Of a stretch of DNA of 37,084 nucleotides, positions 15,746 to 23,406 are shown in pieces. Both the position numbers and the translations under genes were made by a program. The notes beneath the pieces were generated by a model that saw nothing but the letters and a program-made list of their open reading frames with translations, was not told the origin of the DNA and made no database searches. Location of the stretch: NCBI GenBank assembly GCA_016932235.1, contig JAFGDF010000187.1, positions 1-37,084 of the forward strand, written 5' to 3'. The DNA comes from Deltaproteobacteria bacterium (GTDB lineage: Bacteria; Desulfobacterota; DSM-4660; Desulfatiglandales; HGW-15). Numbering within the stretch: position 1 is the stretch's first letter; each line of letters begins with the position of its first letter.

Positions 15746-16231
15746 ATCCGTTCCCTCCTTTTTCTCGAAATCCGCTCCCAGCTTTGCCAGGATCGGTGTT
15801 AAATGGTTAATTTTCGGTGCGTTGGTGAGTGCCACCGAATGCACGCCTATTACACGATTATCGCTCTTCCTCACCAGGAACACCGGGGAGAAATAGCGGT
15901 ATTCCCCTTTACTTACGTAATCAGCCGCCTCCTCGACCCAGGTTACTTTTGCCTCGATTCCTCTGCCATCAACATACCGCAGCTCCGTTATCCAACCGGC
16001 AGCCGGAGCCTTCTCGCCTTCAATTGTGGAATGCTCATAATCGATGACCAGGTCATTTCCCCGTTTGGCAAAATACCCGGCCACGGCCTCATACGCCTTT
16101 TTATCAACAAGGAATTTGCCCTCATTATTGAGCTCATTCCATCCCTCTTTAAAAAGCAGGAACCAGTCAGGCGCGTTACCCGTAGCTTTAATAGCCCCGA
16201 TTATTATTCTTGCCAGATACTTTTTCATCAC
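15182..16231 (-). CDS. I: Prohead protease with C-terminal scaffold (Mu gpI family)
   Basis: This 349-residue protein is of the Mu I type. The N-terminal protease domain runs to about residue 155 (DYEHSTIEGEKAPAAGWI, then FSPVFLVRKSD and SVALTNAPKINHL). A charged, helical scaffold region follows from about 163, which should fill the procapsid and be removed on maturation. An in-frame internal start (15745) can make the scaffold alone. It lies between the gp30-like gene and the decoration gene, the standard order. Part of its 3' end overlaps a heptanucleotide array. Confidence 0.9.
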   Translation of the reverse strand: MMKKYLARIIIGAIKATGNAPDWFLLFKEGWNELNNEGKFLVDKKAYEAVAGYFAKRGNDLVIDYEHSTIEGEKAPAAGWITELRYVDGRGIEAKVTWVEEAADYVSKGEYRYFSPVFLVRKSDNRVIGVHSVALTNAPKINHLTPILAKLGADFEKKEGTDMDFLKKLIAKLGLKAEATEDQVIEAIETITAKNKDLEKQVAEKPKEVQVIAKEVIEALELKGDDSVSTVVASIHALKQGGKGTVSREEFDKIQKDLRKRDADEIVAKAMASGKITPDQKEWATEYAERDLEGFKTFVAKAPVVVPVQDLPGKETKAEDIVTDESVLNVAKMFGNTAEDIKQYGGLSA

Positions 16232-16237
16232 GCCCCC

Positions 16238-16987
16238 CTAATCAAAAATAGCGTTAACCTCTTTGGAGTACTGCTCTCTCAATTCTCTCGGATATTTATT
16301 TAAATCCGGCTGCCACTTGTCGATTCCTTCTTTGCCCGGATTGTATCTCCAGCCCTCATCCGGTTGTTCTTTTACCCCATGTGTCTCTTCCGTAAACCCT
16401 CTCTGCTCCATTTGTCTGAGTGACAGTGTTTTCACGTAGCACCGGCATCCGAAACCGTTTGGAGGATACCATTGATCCCAGAAGGGATGATCCCTATGAA
16501 AAACCTTGCCGTGCTGAGCACCGTGATCCGGCCTCGTGACCGCGTCCATGATCGCCATGTATTGCCAGTAAACCCTTGTAACAGACTCCATCATCTGCTT
16601 GTGGCGGCCCGTGCTGTAAGCCGTCTGAAGGTTGCTGCGATATATCGTCTCCAGCCTCCAACCTGTGAGCCGCTTCCGGACTGTGCCGTCCGGCATTTCG
16701 ATCTCTGCACGATCACCCTTCGGAGCGAACCAGCCCTTTTTTTCCAGCTTTTCTCTCAGCTCTTTTTTAAACTCTCCCAGGCTTTTCCCTCCGGAAATCG
16801 CCTTATCAACCTCATCCCGGATATCAATAAGCACATCCATCGCCGTTACCCTGGCGACGGTAAAGGCCCGGATCTGCGCCTGCTGCCATACATCCCTCCA
16901 GGAGGCCGGAGATATCTTTAAACCCTTCTCCCGGGAGAATTTGATCGCCTCTAAAAACGGCAGATTTCCGTACTTAACTTCTGGCAT
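16238..16987 (-). CDS. MuF-type minor head protein (Mu gp30)
   Basis: This 249-residue head morphogenesis protein has the N-terminal helical domain, IYRSNLQTAYSTGR at about 115-128, GKVF at 160-163 and the terminal GCRC motif (180-183). In Mu and SPP1 these proteins lie inside the portal and enter with DNA. Compared with the membrane-anchored relative at 35184..36467, the CxxC pair before GKVF is missing here (RPDHGAQHGKVF). It overlaps the portal stop codon by 1 bp. Confidence 0.9.
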   Translation of the reverse strand: MPEVKYGNLPFLEAIKFSREKGLKISPASWRDVWQQAQIRAFTVARVTAMDVLIDIRDEVDKAISGGKSLGEFKKELREKLEKKGWFAPKGDRAEIEMPDGTVRKRLTGWRLETIYRSNLQTAYSTGRHKQMMESVTRVYWQYMAIMDAVTRPDHGAQHGKVFHRDHPFWDQWYPPNGFGCRCYVKTLSLRQMEQRGFTEETHGVKEQPDEGWRYNPGKEGIDKWQPDLNKYPRELREQYSKEVNAIFD

Positions 16988-18603
16988 CAGTCCTCTTCAC
17001 CTTCCGCTGCAGCGGACCCGGTCAGCCCTGCCGCAAAAATCGCCCTGGTAAGTAGCTCCTGAAACTCTGTGCCGTCCATCTCCGGATACATCTCGTATAA
17101 TTTGGCCCCGATCTCCTCAAAGCTTTCCGCGCCCTCGATCATCTCCAGAACCGGCGCGAGGAGCGCGGAAATGGCCTCCTGTGCGTCGACGGCTCCCTGG
17201 ATCGATAGATTGTCTATGTCCTCCTGCCCGAAGCGAACGTCGCTGCTTTCTTGCCCTGAGCCTGGTCGAAGGGTTGCAGCTATTTTGAAAAATTTATCCA
17301 TGAGTTTCTCTTTTGCGCTTTGCCCCATGCTCCCTGCACGCTGCCACCCTCTGACAACCGCCTCTCCCTTTTCCGGCTCCGGAATGTTAAATTCCTTGCG
17401 TATAAAAGACACCGGCATTTCTACTCCCCGGTCCAGCAGGTTGCCTATCCAGGTGGATTTTTTCTCCAGGTCCTCTTCTTCTTCCCACACCGGTGAGTAC
17501 CCTGGGCAGGGTGTATCCCAACCGAAATTAAATCCGACCATTGGGCGGATAAGCTGATACCGCACCGTAGCGGCTACTGCCCTGGTGTCCGCCTTGGCCA
17601 GGTCCAGCCGGACTTCATTATGAGTTTTTGAGGCTGCATATGATCCTTTGTCTCCTACTTCCGCTGTGAGCGTCTGGCCTAAAAGCGCTTTGCTCATGGC
17701 CTTGTCACAAAATTCTGCCATCCCTCTGAATGGATTATCTCTTGTGCTCGCCTTAACCGCCTCTATAAACTCGATCTCCGTATTCTTGGAGATAATCCCC
17801 GCCGCGTCCGAGCCTAATGATTGAATCGCTGCTATAAGTGCGTCCTTGTCATCCTTACTCGCTCCTGAGTCATATTTGCCCAGGCGCAAAGGCATCCCGA
17901 ATACTTCCAGGAAGGCGACCCAGTCCTTTAGGGAATAATTCTTGAACAGGTACATCCAGGCGCACACCCGGTATATGGCCGACTTAACAGCGTGCCCCGC
18001 CTTGCCGCCGTATCTGTGAAAAAGGATCTTCCACGCCGGGATCTCCGCGCCCATGAGGTCGGCGTCCGAGAGTAGCCTGGGATATTTCCGGAGATATCCG
18101 GTCTCATCAGTGAATACAAATCGTTTTTGTTCGATGAATTCCAGCTTCTCAGGCATGGCCTGGCCGCTTGAAATGTCCCAGTGGATTTCCAAGGCTGAAA
18201 AGCCCTTGCCCACACCGTCCTGAAGAGCAGCCAAAGTATCATCCCAGTCTGTTGTATTGCCGAAATACTCCTCTACGAATTCGGCTATATTAACGTCCCG
18301 TTTATCCTCTGTGGCCGGTGTCACCTTAAACTCGATGTCCAGGATGGCGTTCCGTCTTTTTTCCGCCTCTCCCAACAGATGGGTATCCTTCTCCTCCATC
18401 TGGTCAAATAATTCCGCCTGGCGCTGCACATTACCTGCGTCCGCTTCCTTCAGAAGTGTTGTCAGGCTTTCAGGTGTGAGCCCGGCGCTCACATAATCAC
18501 GCCATGTGTCCAGTATTGGAGCCGCAGCCAAAGGCCTCCTCTCCGGCATCTGTCGTTTCGGGATCTCACGCCCGAATTGATCGTATAATGTCACCATCAC
18601 CAC
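16987..18603 (-). CDS. Portal protein (Mu gp29, DUF935)
   Basis: This 538-residue protein matches the DUF935 portal family. It starts LYDQFGREIPKRQ and has WRDYVSAGLTPESL, GFSALEIHWD and a long helical middle with FCDKAMSKALLGQTLTAEVGDKG at about 290-315. It forms the dodecameric DNA channel. At about residue 443 the sequence ATLRPGSGQES is encoded by a copy of a dispersed repeat, and at about 420-430 residues QRAGSMGQSAK come from a heptanucleotide array. It follows the terminase with a 7-bp overlap. Confidence 0.92.
   Translation of the reverse strand: MVMVTLYDQFGREIPKRQMPERRPLAAAPILDTWRDYVSAGLTPESLTTLLKEADAGNVQRQAELFDQMEEKDTHLLGEAEKRRNAILDIEFKVTPATEDKRDVNIAEFVEEYFGNTTDWDDTLAALQDGVGKGFSALEIHWDISSGQAMPEKLEFIEQKRFVFTDETGYLRKYPRLLSDADLMGAEIPAWKILFHRYGGKAGHAVKSAIYRVCAWMYLFKNYSLKDWVAFLEVFGMPLRLGKYDSGASKDDKDALIAAIQSLGSDAAGIISKNTEIEFIEAVKASTRDNPFRGMAEFCDKAMSKALLGQTLTAEVGDKGSYAASKTHNEVRLDLAKADTRAVAATVRYQLIRPMVGFNFGWDTPCPGYSPVWEEEEDLEKKSTWIGNLLDRGVEMPVSFIRKEFNIPEPEKGEAVVRGWQRAGSMGQSAKEKLMDKFFKIAATLRPGSGQESSDVRFGQEDIDNLSIQGAVDAQEAISALLAPVLEMIEGAESFEEIGAKLYEMYPEMDGTEFQELLTRAIFAAGLTGSAAAEGEED
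17251..17273 (-). repeat. Dispersed repeat TTCGACCAGGCTCAGGG, copy 2
   Basis: On the minus strand CCCTTCGACCAGGCTCAGGG is followed by CAA. It is read in frame within the portal gene and differs from the copy at 9344 by one inserted base near the centre. Confidence 0.7.
17312..17346. repeat. Heptanucleotide array inside the portal gene (5 units)
   Basis: TTTGCGC, TTTGCCC, CATGCTC, CCTGCAC and GCTGCCA are translated in frame as part of the portal C-terminal region. This is one of three arrays well inside a gene. Confidence 0.75.
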
Positions 18604-20198
18604 GTCCCCTTTTTGGAGAATCGTTTCTTTGATACACTTCGATATTCAATCGGCCCGCCGCCCATATGCTTGCTTTTATACCAGCCCAGTGCCAGGCAGA
18701 TCGCGGCATCTCCGTGCCGTTTAAATCCGGCATCCTTTGTGTCCTGGACCTTCAACCTTGGAAGTTTGATAATGCCGTCTATCAGCTCCAGGGCGCGAAT
18801 ATCATTCATGACATCAGCGTCTCTCATTAAATTTATTGTCTGGTCCGTGAATGCGTCCTGGAAGCTCCCCATATTCTCCCGGTACCAGGCGTCATTCAGC
18901 GTCACTTCCTCTATCAAATCTCTCCCGTATTTATCCGCCGTATACTCCGCCAAGGTCTGGCCGTTTCCCGTAGCGTCCATTGCACCGCCCCTGAACCTCG
19001 GCAAATGATCAATCATGAACCATATAATCTGTTCCTGCTGCCTGGTCGGAACATTGTGCATCTCAATCAAAAACGGACATTTGCGTGTAAGGTTCTGCTC
19101 GATGGATAACGGCCCTGTCACGGCAAAGTCACCGTGCCTCGCATAGTCCGATCCGAACACATGATCCCTCGTTTTATCTAACTGCTCCACTAACGGCTTG
19201 AGGTTTATCCTTATCCACTCCGCACACCATGATATCCGATATGCCTCACCTTTAAGGGCGAAGTCATTATCAAGGGCAAGCCGCAGGATCGGCCTTTCCT
19301 CTTTCATGCAGTTTTCAATCAATATCCCCGGTATGGCCACGCCTGAGCCTTCCCTGGGTATTGCGTCCAGCTCCTCTTTCATCGCCGCCTTATTGGCCCC
19401 ATAGGCCCCGCGAACTCGCTGATACCACTCCTTTTTCCCTTCCGGAGTGGGTGTCCATCCCTTCACCATGCACACCCGCTCATAAAGGCCGTTAGCCACT
19501 GCATCATCAAAGGTCACCCGGAATATCTTAAACGCGAAAAGCCCGGCCCTTGTGTCGTGGATGAGTTGATTAAACGGGTTTTTATCGCCATTGTGTGTAC
19601 TGATAATCCGTATATCACCGCCCCAGATGATAAGCGCCAGGGTTGAATCTATAACCGCCTGCACATTGAGATGAAATGCCACCTCATCAATATTGACCTT
19701 GCCCTGGAGACCCCGGATACTCGCCGGTCGCGATGACAATGCCACCTGCTGATATCCAGAAGCGTAGCGGATTCGATACGACGTAATGTGCTTTGACGAC
19801 CCGTCCGGCTGCTGATCTTCGAAAAGAAAAACCTCAATACCCTGCCACCCATCGGCCATAGCAGACGCCATGACCTTTGCCATGTGCGCGGCATAACCGA
19901 TATATTCGAGTCCCTTTTCCTTTGTGTCTCCGATGTAATAGATATTATCTCCACCTGCGCTTTTTTTGCTCGATGCCGTGATCGTATCGTCAAGGGCAGT
20001 CGCAAAGGTAATCCCGGTTCGCCGTCCTTTCTCTGCGATATTGAGAGGATACGTATGGATCTGTTTTATCCATTCAGCCTGATGCTTCATGAGTACACCG
20101 TCGCTCAAAGGGTCGTATCCTTCAGGGATTTCCCTCACGCTCGGCGGTAATTCATCCCAACTCAGAATTCTCTCAACATCTCCTGGCCGATTAGCCAT
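18597..20198 (-). CDS. Terminase large subunit (Mu gp28)
   Basis: This 533-residue packaging motor has an ATPase domain with a Walker A variant EKGRRTGIT (56-64) and a NIDEVAF Walker B. The nuclease half contains FGSDYARHGDFAV, GGAMDATGNGQTLAEY and HGDAAICLALGW with the acidic residues of the RNase H fold. It pumps DNA through the portal encoded next. The start overlaps the gp27-like stop in a TAATG junction. Mu-type terminases package by headful from a host-phage junction (family knowledge). Confidence 0.93.
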   Translation of the reverse strand: MANRPGDVERILSWDELPPSVREIPEGYDPLSDGVLMKHQAEWIKQIHTYPLNIAEKGRRTGITFATALDDTITASSKKSAGGDNIYYIGDTKEKGLEYIGYAAHMAKVMASAMADGWQGIEVFLFEDQQPDGSSKHITSYRIRYASGYQQVALSSRPASIRGLQGKVNIDEVAFHLNVQAVIDSTLALIIWGGDIRIISTHNGDKNPFNQLIHDTRAGLFAFKIFRVTFDDAVANGLYERVCMVKGWTPTPEGKKEWYQRVRGAYGANKAAMKEELDAIPREGSGVAIPGILIENCMKEERPILRLALDNDFALKGEAYRISWCAEWIRINLKPLVEQLDKTRDHVFGSDYARHGDFAVTGPLSIEQNLTRKCPFLIEMHNVPTRQQEQIIWFMIDHLPRFRGGAMDATGNGQTLAEYTADKYGRDLIEEVTLNDAWYRENMGSFQDAFTDQTINLMRDADVMNDIRALELIDGIIKLPRLKVQDTKDAGFKRHGDAAICLALGWYKSKHMGGGPIEYRSVSKKRFSKKGTW

Positions 20199-20749
20199 TA
20201 AACCACTCCTAAAACCTTTTTGCGCCAGAACTCCGCCTGGTCTTCGCTCATACCCTGCTCGGTTGCCGCAGCCTCAACAGCATTGGCCGCATCCTCCAGA
20301 GCCCTTTTTCGTATCTCATCGTCCCTCTTGACGTTAGTGGTTGCGGCCCGCTCCAGCCTCTCTATGGCAATGGAAAGATCCTTAATCATCTTAGGCGGTA
20401 CCGGTTCCGATCCCTCCGCCATCTCCATCGTGGCCTCAAAGGCCAGGCTCCGCACCATCTCATTCAGAAGTTTGCCCACTTCCCCCTGGGGTTCGGCCCC
20501 CAGCTTACCGATCCACATCTTTGCCACTTCCCTGGACTGTCTGAGCTTTGCACCGACCTCCTCCATCCTGACCGCATACCGGTTAACCGACGACTTGCTC
20601 ACACGATCTGGATGCCCGTCCTCCTCCAAGATCGCGTTAATGCGTTCGGTTGCCTCCATTTGCGTAACCCTCGGATCGCGTAACAGCTCCTGGAGCTTTT
20701 CCCGGATATCTTCCGGAAGCCTGGCAATACTTGATCTCTGAGCCATCAT
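20198..20749 (-). CDS. Terminase small subunit-like protein (Mu gp27, DUF3486)
   Basis: This 183-residue helical protein begins AQRSSIARLPEDIREKLQEL, the DUF3486 signature, with a helix-turn-helix about residues 10-60 and a long helical C-terminus. It would recognise DNA for packaging. The start at 20749 overlaps the stop of the gp26-like gene (ATGA); the next ATG (20746) is equally possible. Gene order gp26, gp27, gp28, gp29 is as in Mu. Confidence 0.88.
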   Translation of the reverse strand: MMAQRSSIARLPEDIREKLQELLRDPRVTQMEATERINAILEEDGHPDRVSKSSVNRYAVRMEEVGAKLRQSREVAKMWIGKLGAEPQGEVGKLLNEMVRSLAFEATMEMAEGSEPVPPKMIKDLSIAIERLERAATTNVKRDDEIRKRALEDAANAVEAAATEQGMSEDQAEFWRKKVLGVV

Positions 20750-21048
20750 GCCTCCCTCGGCCTGGGCCGCTTTACGCCCGGCACCATGACCCTGCCGCAA
20801 GCAACATCCGACCCCCGTGATGTCAATGTAGCGACCTGCACGCTCACCACTTCCTCAATTGTGACAAGCCCTTGCTCTTCGAGCCATTTCAAGTCTGTCC
20901 TCACACGGTCACGGCTAACGGCATGTCCCAGCTTTTCGAGCACCGACTGGATCACCGACTCGTTCATGGAATACCCGGCGTCTTCCTCCAATATGCGCAG
21001 GATCACCAGTCGCCGGTCCGAATCGATCAATTCCGCATACATGTTCAT
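20746..21048 (-). CDS. Mu gp26-like winged-helix protein
   Basis: This 100-residue protein has an ArsR-like winged-helix layout (DSDRRLVILRILEEDAG, then RDRVRTDLKWLEEQGLVTIE). It resembles the small phage proteins encoded just before gp27 in Mu-like phages. It probably binds DNA and may assist packaging or late regulation, though no role is proven. AGGGG lies upstream of the start. Confidence 0.85.
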   Translation of the reverse strand: MNMYAELIDSDRRLVILRILEEDAGYSMNESVIQSVLEKLGHAVSRDRVRTDLKWLEEQGLVTIEEVVSVQVATLTSRGSDVACGRVMVPGVKRPRPREA

Positions 21049-21050
21049 GG

Positions 21051-21377
21051 CTAATTCCCCTTGTTAATCAGATGTTCGTTTATCAAATCCACGGCCCGGT
21101 TAATGCCCTGTAGCCTGCCCTTTGTTTCACTCAATTCCTTGGTCAAGGAGCGTATTTCCTTACTTAGATCACTGAATTGCGCCTGGGACGGCAGATTCTT
21201 CAATTCCGCCTTCAGACGGATAATATCCTTTTCATTTTTACTGACCTGATCGCTTGCTGATTCAATTCGTTTCATGGTTGCCTGGTGTTTCCGGTTGATC
21301 CACAGATATAAGGCAACAATAATGTTAAAGGCCCACTGTGCGATCCCCAGCCAGAATTGCATCGAAGCGTAATTCAT
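21051..21377 (-). CDS. DUF2730-like membrane-anchored coiled-coil protein
   Basis: This 108-residue protein has one N-terminal membrane segment (about 8-27) followed by a coiled coil (about 34-98, SASDQVSKNEKDIIRLKAELK). This layout is that of DUF2730 proteins (Mu gp25-like) found between the holin and gp26. It could be an inner-membrane spanin-like or lysis-associated protein, but DUF2730 has no established function. It lies 3 bp from both neighbours. Confidence 0.83.
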   Translation of the reverse strand: MNYASMQFWLGIAQWAFNIIVALYLWINRKHQATMKRIESASDQVSKNEKDIIRLKAELKNLPSQAQFSDLSKEIRSLTKELSETKGRLQGINRAVDLINEHLINKGN

Positions 21378-21380
21378 CCG

Positions 21381-21815
21381 TTATTTCCCCGTGATCATGC
21401 TCACAACCTTGTTTTCAATCCCCTTTTTTTCAGCAGACCTCCCGATGATCCACACCCCGCAGACACCCGTCCAGGCCCACCAGAATTGATCAGGAAGCGA
21501 CAATTGCGGCAGGTCCTGGCCATTGATATAGGCAATGATCGGAAAGGCCACGTGGACAAGGAAAATGAAGGCCAGCCCGGCATAAACAATGGTGGGCCGT
21601 GCCCGTTTGGTAAAAGAATCCCCCTGGCTCATTTCAGACACAATTATTGAGCGCTGAGCCTCGATCAGGTTGTTTTCTCTCTGCTGTAAAAGCTCCTGGA
21701 GCTGCACCTGGGCCTGCGCTTTCTCCGCGTCCGTCATTTTCGGTGGAAATATCCTCTCGATAATCGACTTCGCCGCATCAGCAACCGACCCTAACCCCGT
21801 AATGTCAAATCCCAT
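21381..21815 (-). CDS. Holin-like protein (3-TM family)
   Basis: This 144-residue protein has an amphipathic N-terminal half with a helix bundle (EKAQAQVQLQELLQQRENN), then the conserved SFTKRARPTIVY and two or three hydrophobic segments (about 79-97 and 109-127). This is the layout of the 3-TM holin family known from gene transfer agents and transposable phages. It would form holes that release endolysin. Strong GGGAGGGG upstream. It lies in the lysis cassette after the lipoprotein gene. Confidence 0.85.
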   Translation of the reverse strand: MGFDITGLGSVADAAKSIIERIFPPKMTDAEKAQAQVQLQELLQQRENNLIEAQRSIIVSEMSQGDSFTKRARPTIVYAGLAFIFLVHVAFPIIAYINGQDLPQLSLPDQFWWAWTGVCGVWIIGRSAEKKGIENKVVSMITGK

Positions 21816-22071
21816 AACGCCCCTCCCGTGATTTGTCTGATTTCTGGCTGCCGTCTTCCGTCGCCTGGTTTTTCATCTGCTCCTCGGTAAAATAATTCTC
21901 CGGATCGTTGAAAAACCCCTCCGGCACTTCGAGAGGCATGGGTCCGAATGGTGTGACGACAACGGTATAAACCGTCTCCGGCGGGCACTTAGCGCATTCG
22001 GTCGTCTTGCACCCGGTCCCAATCGCCATGATCAAACCAGTCAGAATCAAAAACTTAGTAATTTTCTCCAT
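21805..22071 (-). CDS. Small lipoprotein of the lysis cassette (candidate outer spanin)
   Basis: This protein has 88 residues. A signal peptide (KITKFLILTGLIMAIGTGC) places a probable lipidated Cys at 21; the lipobox is slightly atypical. A short proline-containing mature part and CxxC (26, 29) follow. The ATG at 22071 has AAGGAG 7 bp upstream, while any longer reading would translate an intergenic palindrome. Its place between endolysin and holin suggests an Rz1-like outer-membrane spanin, but the partner is unclear. Confidence 0.68.
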   Translation of the reverse strand: MEKITKFLILTGLIMAIGTGCKTTECAKCPPETVYTVVVTPFGPMPLEVPEGFFNDPENYFTEEQMKNQATEDGSQKSDKSREGRYGI

Positions 22072-22086
22072 CCGTTTTCTCCTTCC

Positions 22087-22113
22087 GTCATTCCCGCGCA
22101 GGCGGGAATCCAG
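22087..22113 (-). repeat. Dispersed palindrome GTCATTC..GAATCCAG, copy 1
   Basis: The plus-strand sequence has stem ATTCCCGC / GCGGGAAT with a 4-nt loop, flanked by GTC and CCAG. It lies in the 5' leader of the lipoprotein gene. Copies with the same flanks and a different stem occur at 29135 and 33261. Confidence 0.85.
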
Positions 22114-22123
22114 GTTTTTCCCC

Positions 22124-22144
22124 TTTGCTCCATGCTCCCTGCTA
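22124..22144. repeat. Heptanucleotide array (3 units)
   Basis: TTTGCTC, CATGCTC and CCTGCTA end at the stop codon of the endolysin gene and adjoin the palindrome at 22087. Confidence 0.8.
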
Positions 22145-22618
22145 ATCAATGGCCCTGTATATCCAGCCCTTTAAATATTTTGGCTGATTCAGATCCGCAT
22201 AATACCTAATCGCCCTCAGCTTCAGCTCTGCCAGAAGCAGAGCCGGATCAGGGTGCCTGTTAACCGCGCCGATCGTCTCAGGCCCCATAATCCCGTCCAG
22301 CTTGATGATGTGGCTGGATCTCATCACTGCAAACTGCAAGTGTATATGAGCCTTTCCCGGTCCCATATTCACAGCCAGGTCAAACACCTTGGCCGCGATT
22401 TCCGGATCTTCAATCTTTCCGTATCCGTATTTCTCCCACCAATCCTTGCGATAAATTTGTATGGCCTGATCCCTGGTGAGGTTTTTAATGTCCATGTCCG
22501 GATAACTTCTTTTCGAGATCCCGAAATTAGTCTCCCCTCCCGGATCATCCGGATCGTTAATATACCCGCCTTCATGTTCGAGAACTTTTTCAACTGCCTT
22601 TAAAAACTTCTCATCCAT
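22142..22618 (-). CDS. Endolysin, GH108-type lysozyme
   Basis: This 158-residue peptidoglycan hydrolase has the family signature HEGGY with the catalytic Glu at 16, followed by DPGGETNFGIS (about 25-35). A helical C-terminal part with the segment DGIMGPETIGAVN (about 108-120) resembles the peptidoglycan-binding domain of the family. It has no signal peptide, so release depends on the holin. The start is preceded by GAGGATAATCGG and overlaps the 3' end of the 47-residue gene. Confidence 0.93.
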   Translation of the reverse strand: MDEKFLKAVEKVLEHEGGYINDPDDPGGETNFGISKRSYPDMDIKNLTRDQAIQIYRKDWWEKYGYGKIEDPEIAAKVFDLAVNMGPGKAHIHLQFAVMRSSHIIKLDGIMGPETIGAVNRHPDPALLLAELKLRAIRYYADLNQPKYLKGWIYRAID

Positions 22619-22743
22619 CCGATTATCCTCTCATAAATCTGTCCGATCTTTTTCGCCCAGGGCACAGGTAATCCCGCATCACATAATCGACAGAAGACGT
22701 GAAGCGGATTCGCAATATGCTCTCGCCATGTCTTAAACGTCAT
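22600..22743 (-). CDS. Small NPLHV protein, first gene of the late cluster
   Basis: This 47-residue gene has a good ribosome binding site (GGAG) directly after the terminator T-run. The product reads WREHIANPLHVFCRLC near the N-terminus and ends in a basic helix with Y-E-R. Small proteins with an N-P-L-H-V-x-C-R-L core are common beside lysis genes in proteobacterial prophages (from memory; function unknown). It overlaps the endolysin start by 19 bp, suggesting coupled translation. Confidence 0.75.
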   Translation of the reverse strand: MTFKTWREHIANPLHVFCRLCDAGLPVPWAKKIGQIYERIIGWMRSF

Positions 22744-22754
22744 GGCAGTACTCC

Positions 22755-22800
22755 AAAAAAAAGCGGCTCAGTGACTTCATCATGAAGTCTCTGAGCCGCT
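22755..22800 (-). terminator. Strong intrinsic terminator between middle and late genes
   Basis: AGCGGCTCAG (22762..22771) pairs with CTGAGCCGCT (22791..22800), GACTTC pairs with GAAGTC inside it after one mismatch, and the minus strand continues with eight T. The ribosome binding site of the 47-residue gene begins right after the T-run, so the late promoter must lie upstream or be made by read-through. Upstream CTGAG could pair with CTCAG and compete with the stem, so an attenuation role is possible. Confidence 0.85.
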
Positions 22801-22903
22801 CAGGGCTGCTGTTTCCCACAGAGGTCTTATTCGTTTAAATGGAACTTACATCAAAATTCCCGAATAAAAGCGGAGCGCCCAGGCCCGCACTCTGTCCTAA
22901 TTT

Positions 22904-23095
22904 TTACAAATATTTTACAGGAAAATTTCCTGATGTCAAATGTTTAACAAAATTGTCTTTATTGAATTTAATCATCTTCTTACACTTACCGCAATAAAAC
23001 GCTAAATGATTAAAGCCCTCAGTATCCGCGTCCCATTCTCCGATCTCAACTTTATGAATCGGGCAAAGAATAGAATACACTCTTTTTTTAGCCAT
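22904..23095 (-). CDS. Small zinc-finger-like protein, unknown function
   Basis: This protein of about 63 residues (starting MAKKRVYSILCPIH) has CPIH and CGKC pairs that could bind zinc. The start is uncertain: ATG at 23095 or 23110, both without a clear ribosome binding site, overlapping or touching the stop of the previous gene. It ends the middle transcription unit before the terminator. A weak GC hairpin with a T-rich tail at about 22863..22888 may end its transcript. Confidence 0.6.
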   Translation of the reverse strand: MAKKRVYSILCPIHKVEIGEWDADTEGFNHLAFYCGKCKKMIKFNKDNFVKHLTSGNFPVKYL

Positions 23096-23096
23096 A

Positions 23097-23396
23097 TTAT
23101 TCGATTTCATTATCATTGTCCGCAAAGAAGAAACTCATTTCAAATTCCCACTCCATATCCTTTTCTTCCTTAAAGCTGCTTTCTTCAATGTCTGTCAATT
23201 TGAATCGTATGCTATTATAGATTTTTAATGCCTCCTGTCTGCTGCAAAGGGATTCTCCTGGTCGCAATGTAAAGCCACACAACCGCCTTATGTCCTTATC
23301 CTCTATCAGGCCGGATGTCCTTACTGTTTTTTCCATGAAACATCCCGGAGGGATTTCTCCTCGTACAATCCTTATTGCTTCGTCTACCTTATCCAT
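23097..23396 (-). CDS. Hypothetical acidic protein
   Basis: This protein has 99 residues starting MDKVDEAIRIVRGEI. AGGAGG stands 6 bp before the ATG at 23396, which fixes the start. It is helical at the N-terminus, with a very acidic C-terminus (MEWEFEMSFFFADNDNEIE). It follows the 113-residue BppU-like gene in the same unit. I recognise no family. Confidence 0.68.
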   Translation of the reverse strand: MDKVDEAIRIVRGEIPPGCFMEKTVRTSGLIEDKDIRRLCGFTLRPGESLCSRQEALKIYNSIRFKLTDIEESSFKEEKDMEWEFEMSFFFADNDNEIE

Positions 23397-23406
23397 GAGT
23401 TTCCTC

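Noticed and set aside
22072..22149. Extended N-terminus of the lipoprotein
   Set aside because: The extra codons translate the palindrome at 22087 (LDSRLRGND), and the ATG at 22071 has a perfect ribosome binding site and starts a signal peptide.
22863..22888. Second terminator after the 63-residue gene
   Set aside because: The stem is only 4-5 bp with a mixed A/T tail, so I mention it but do not list it.
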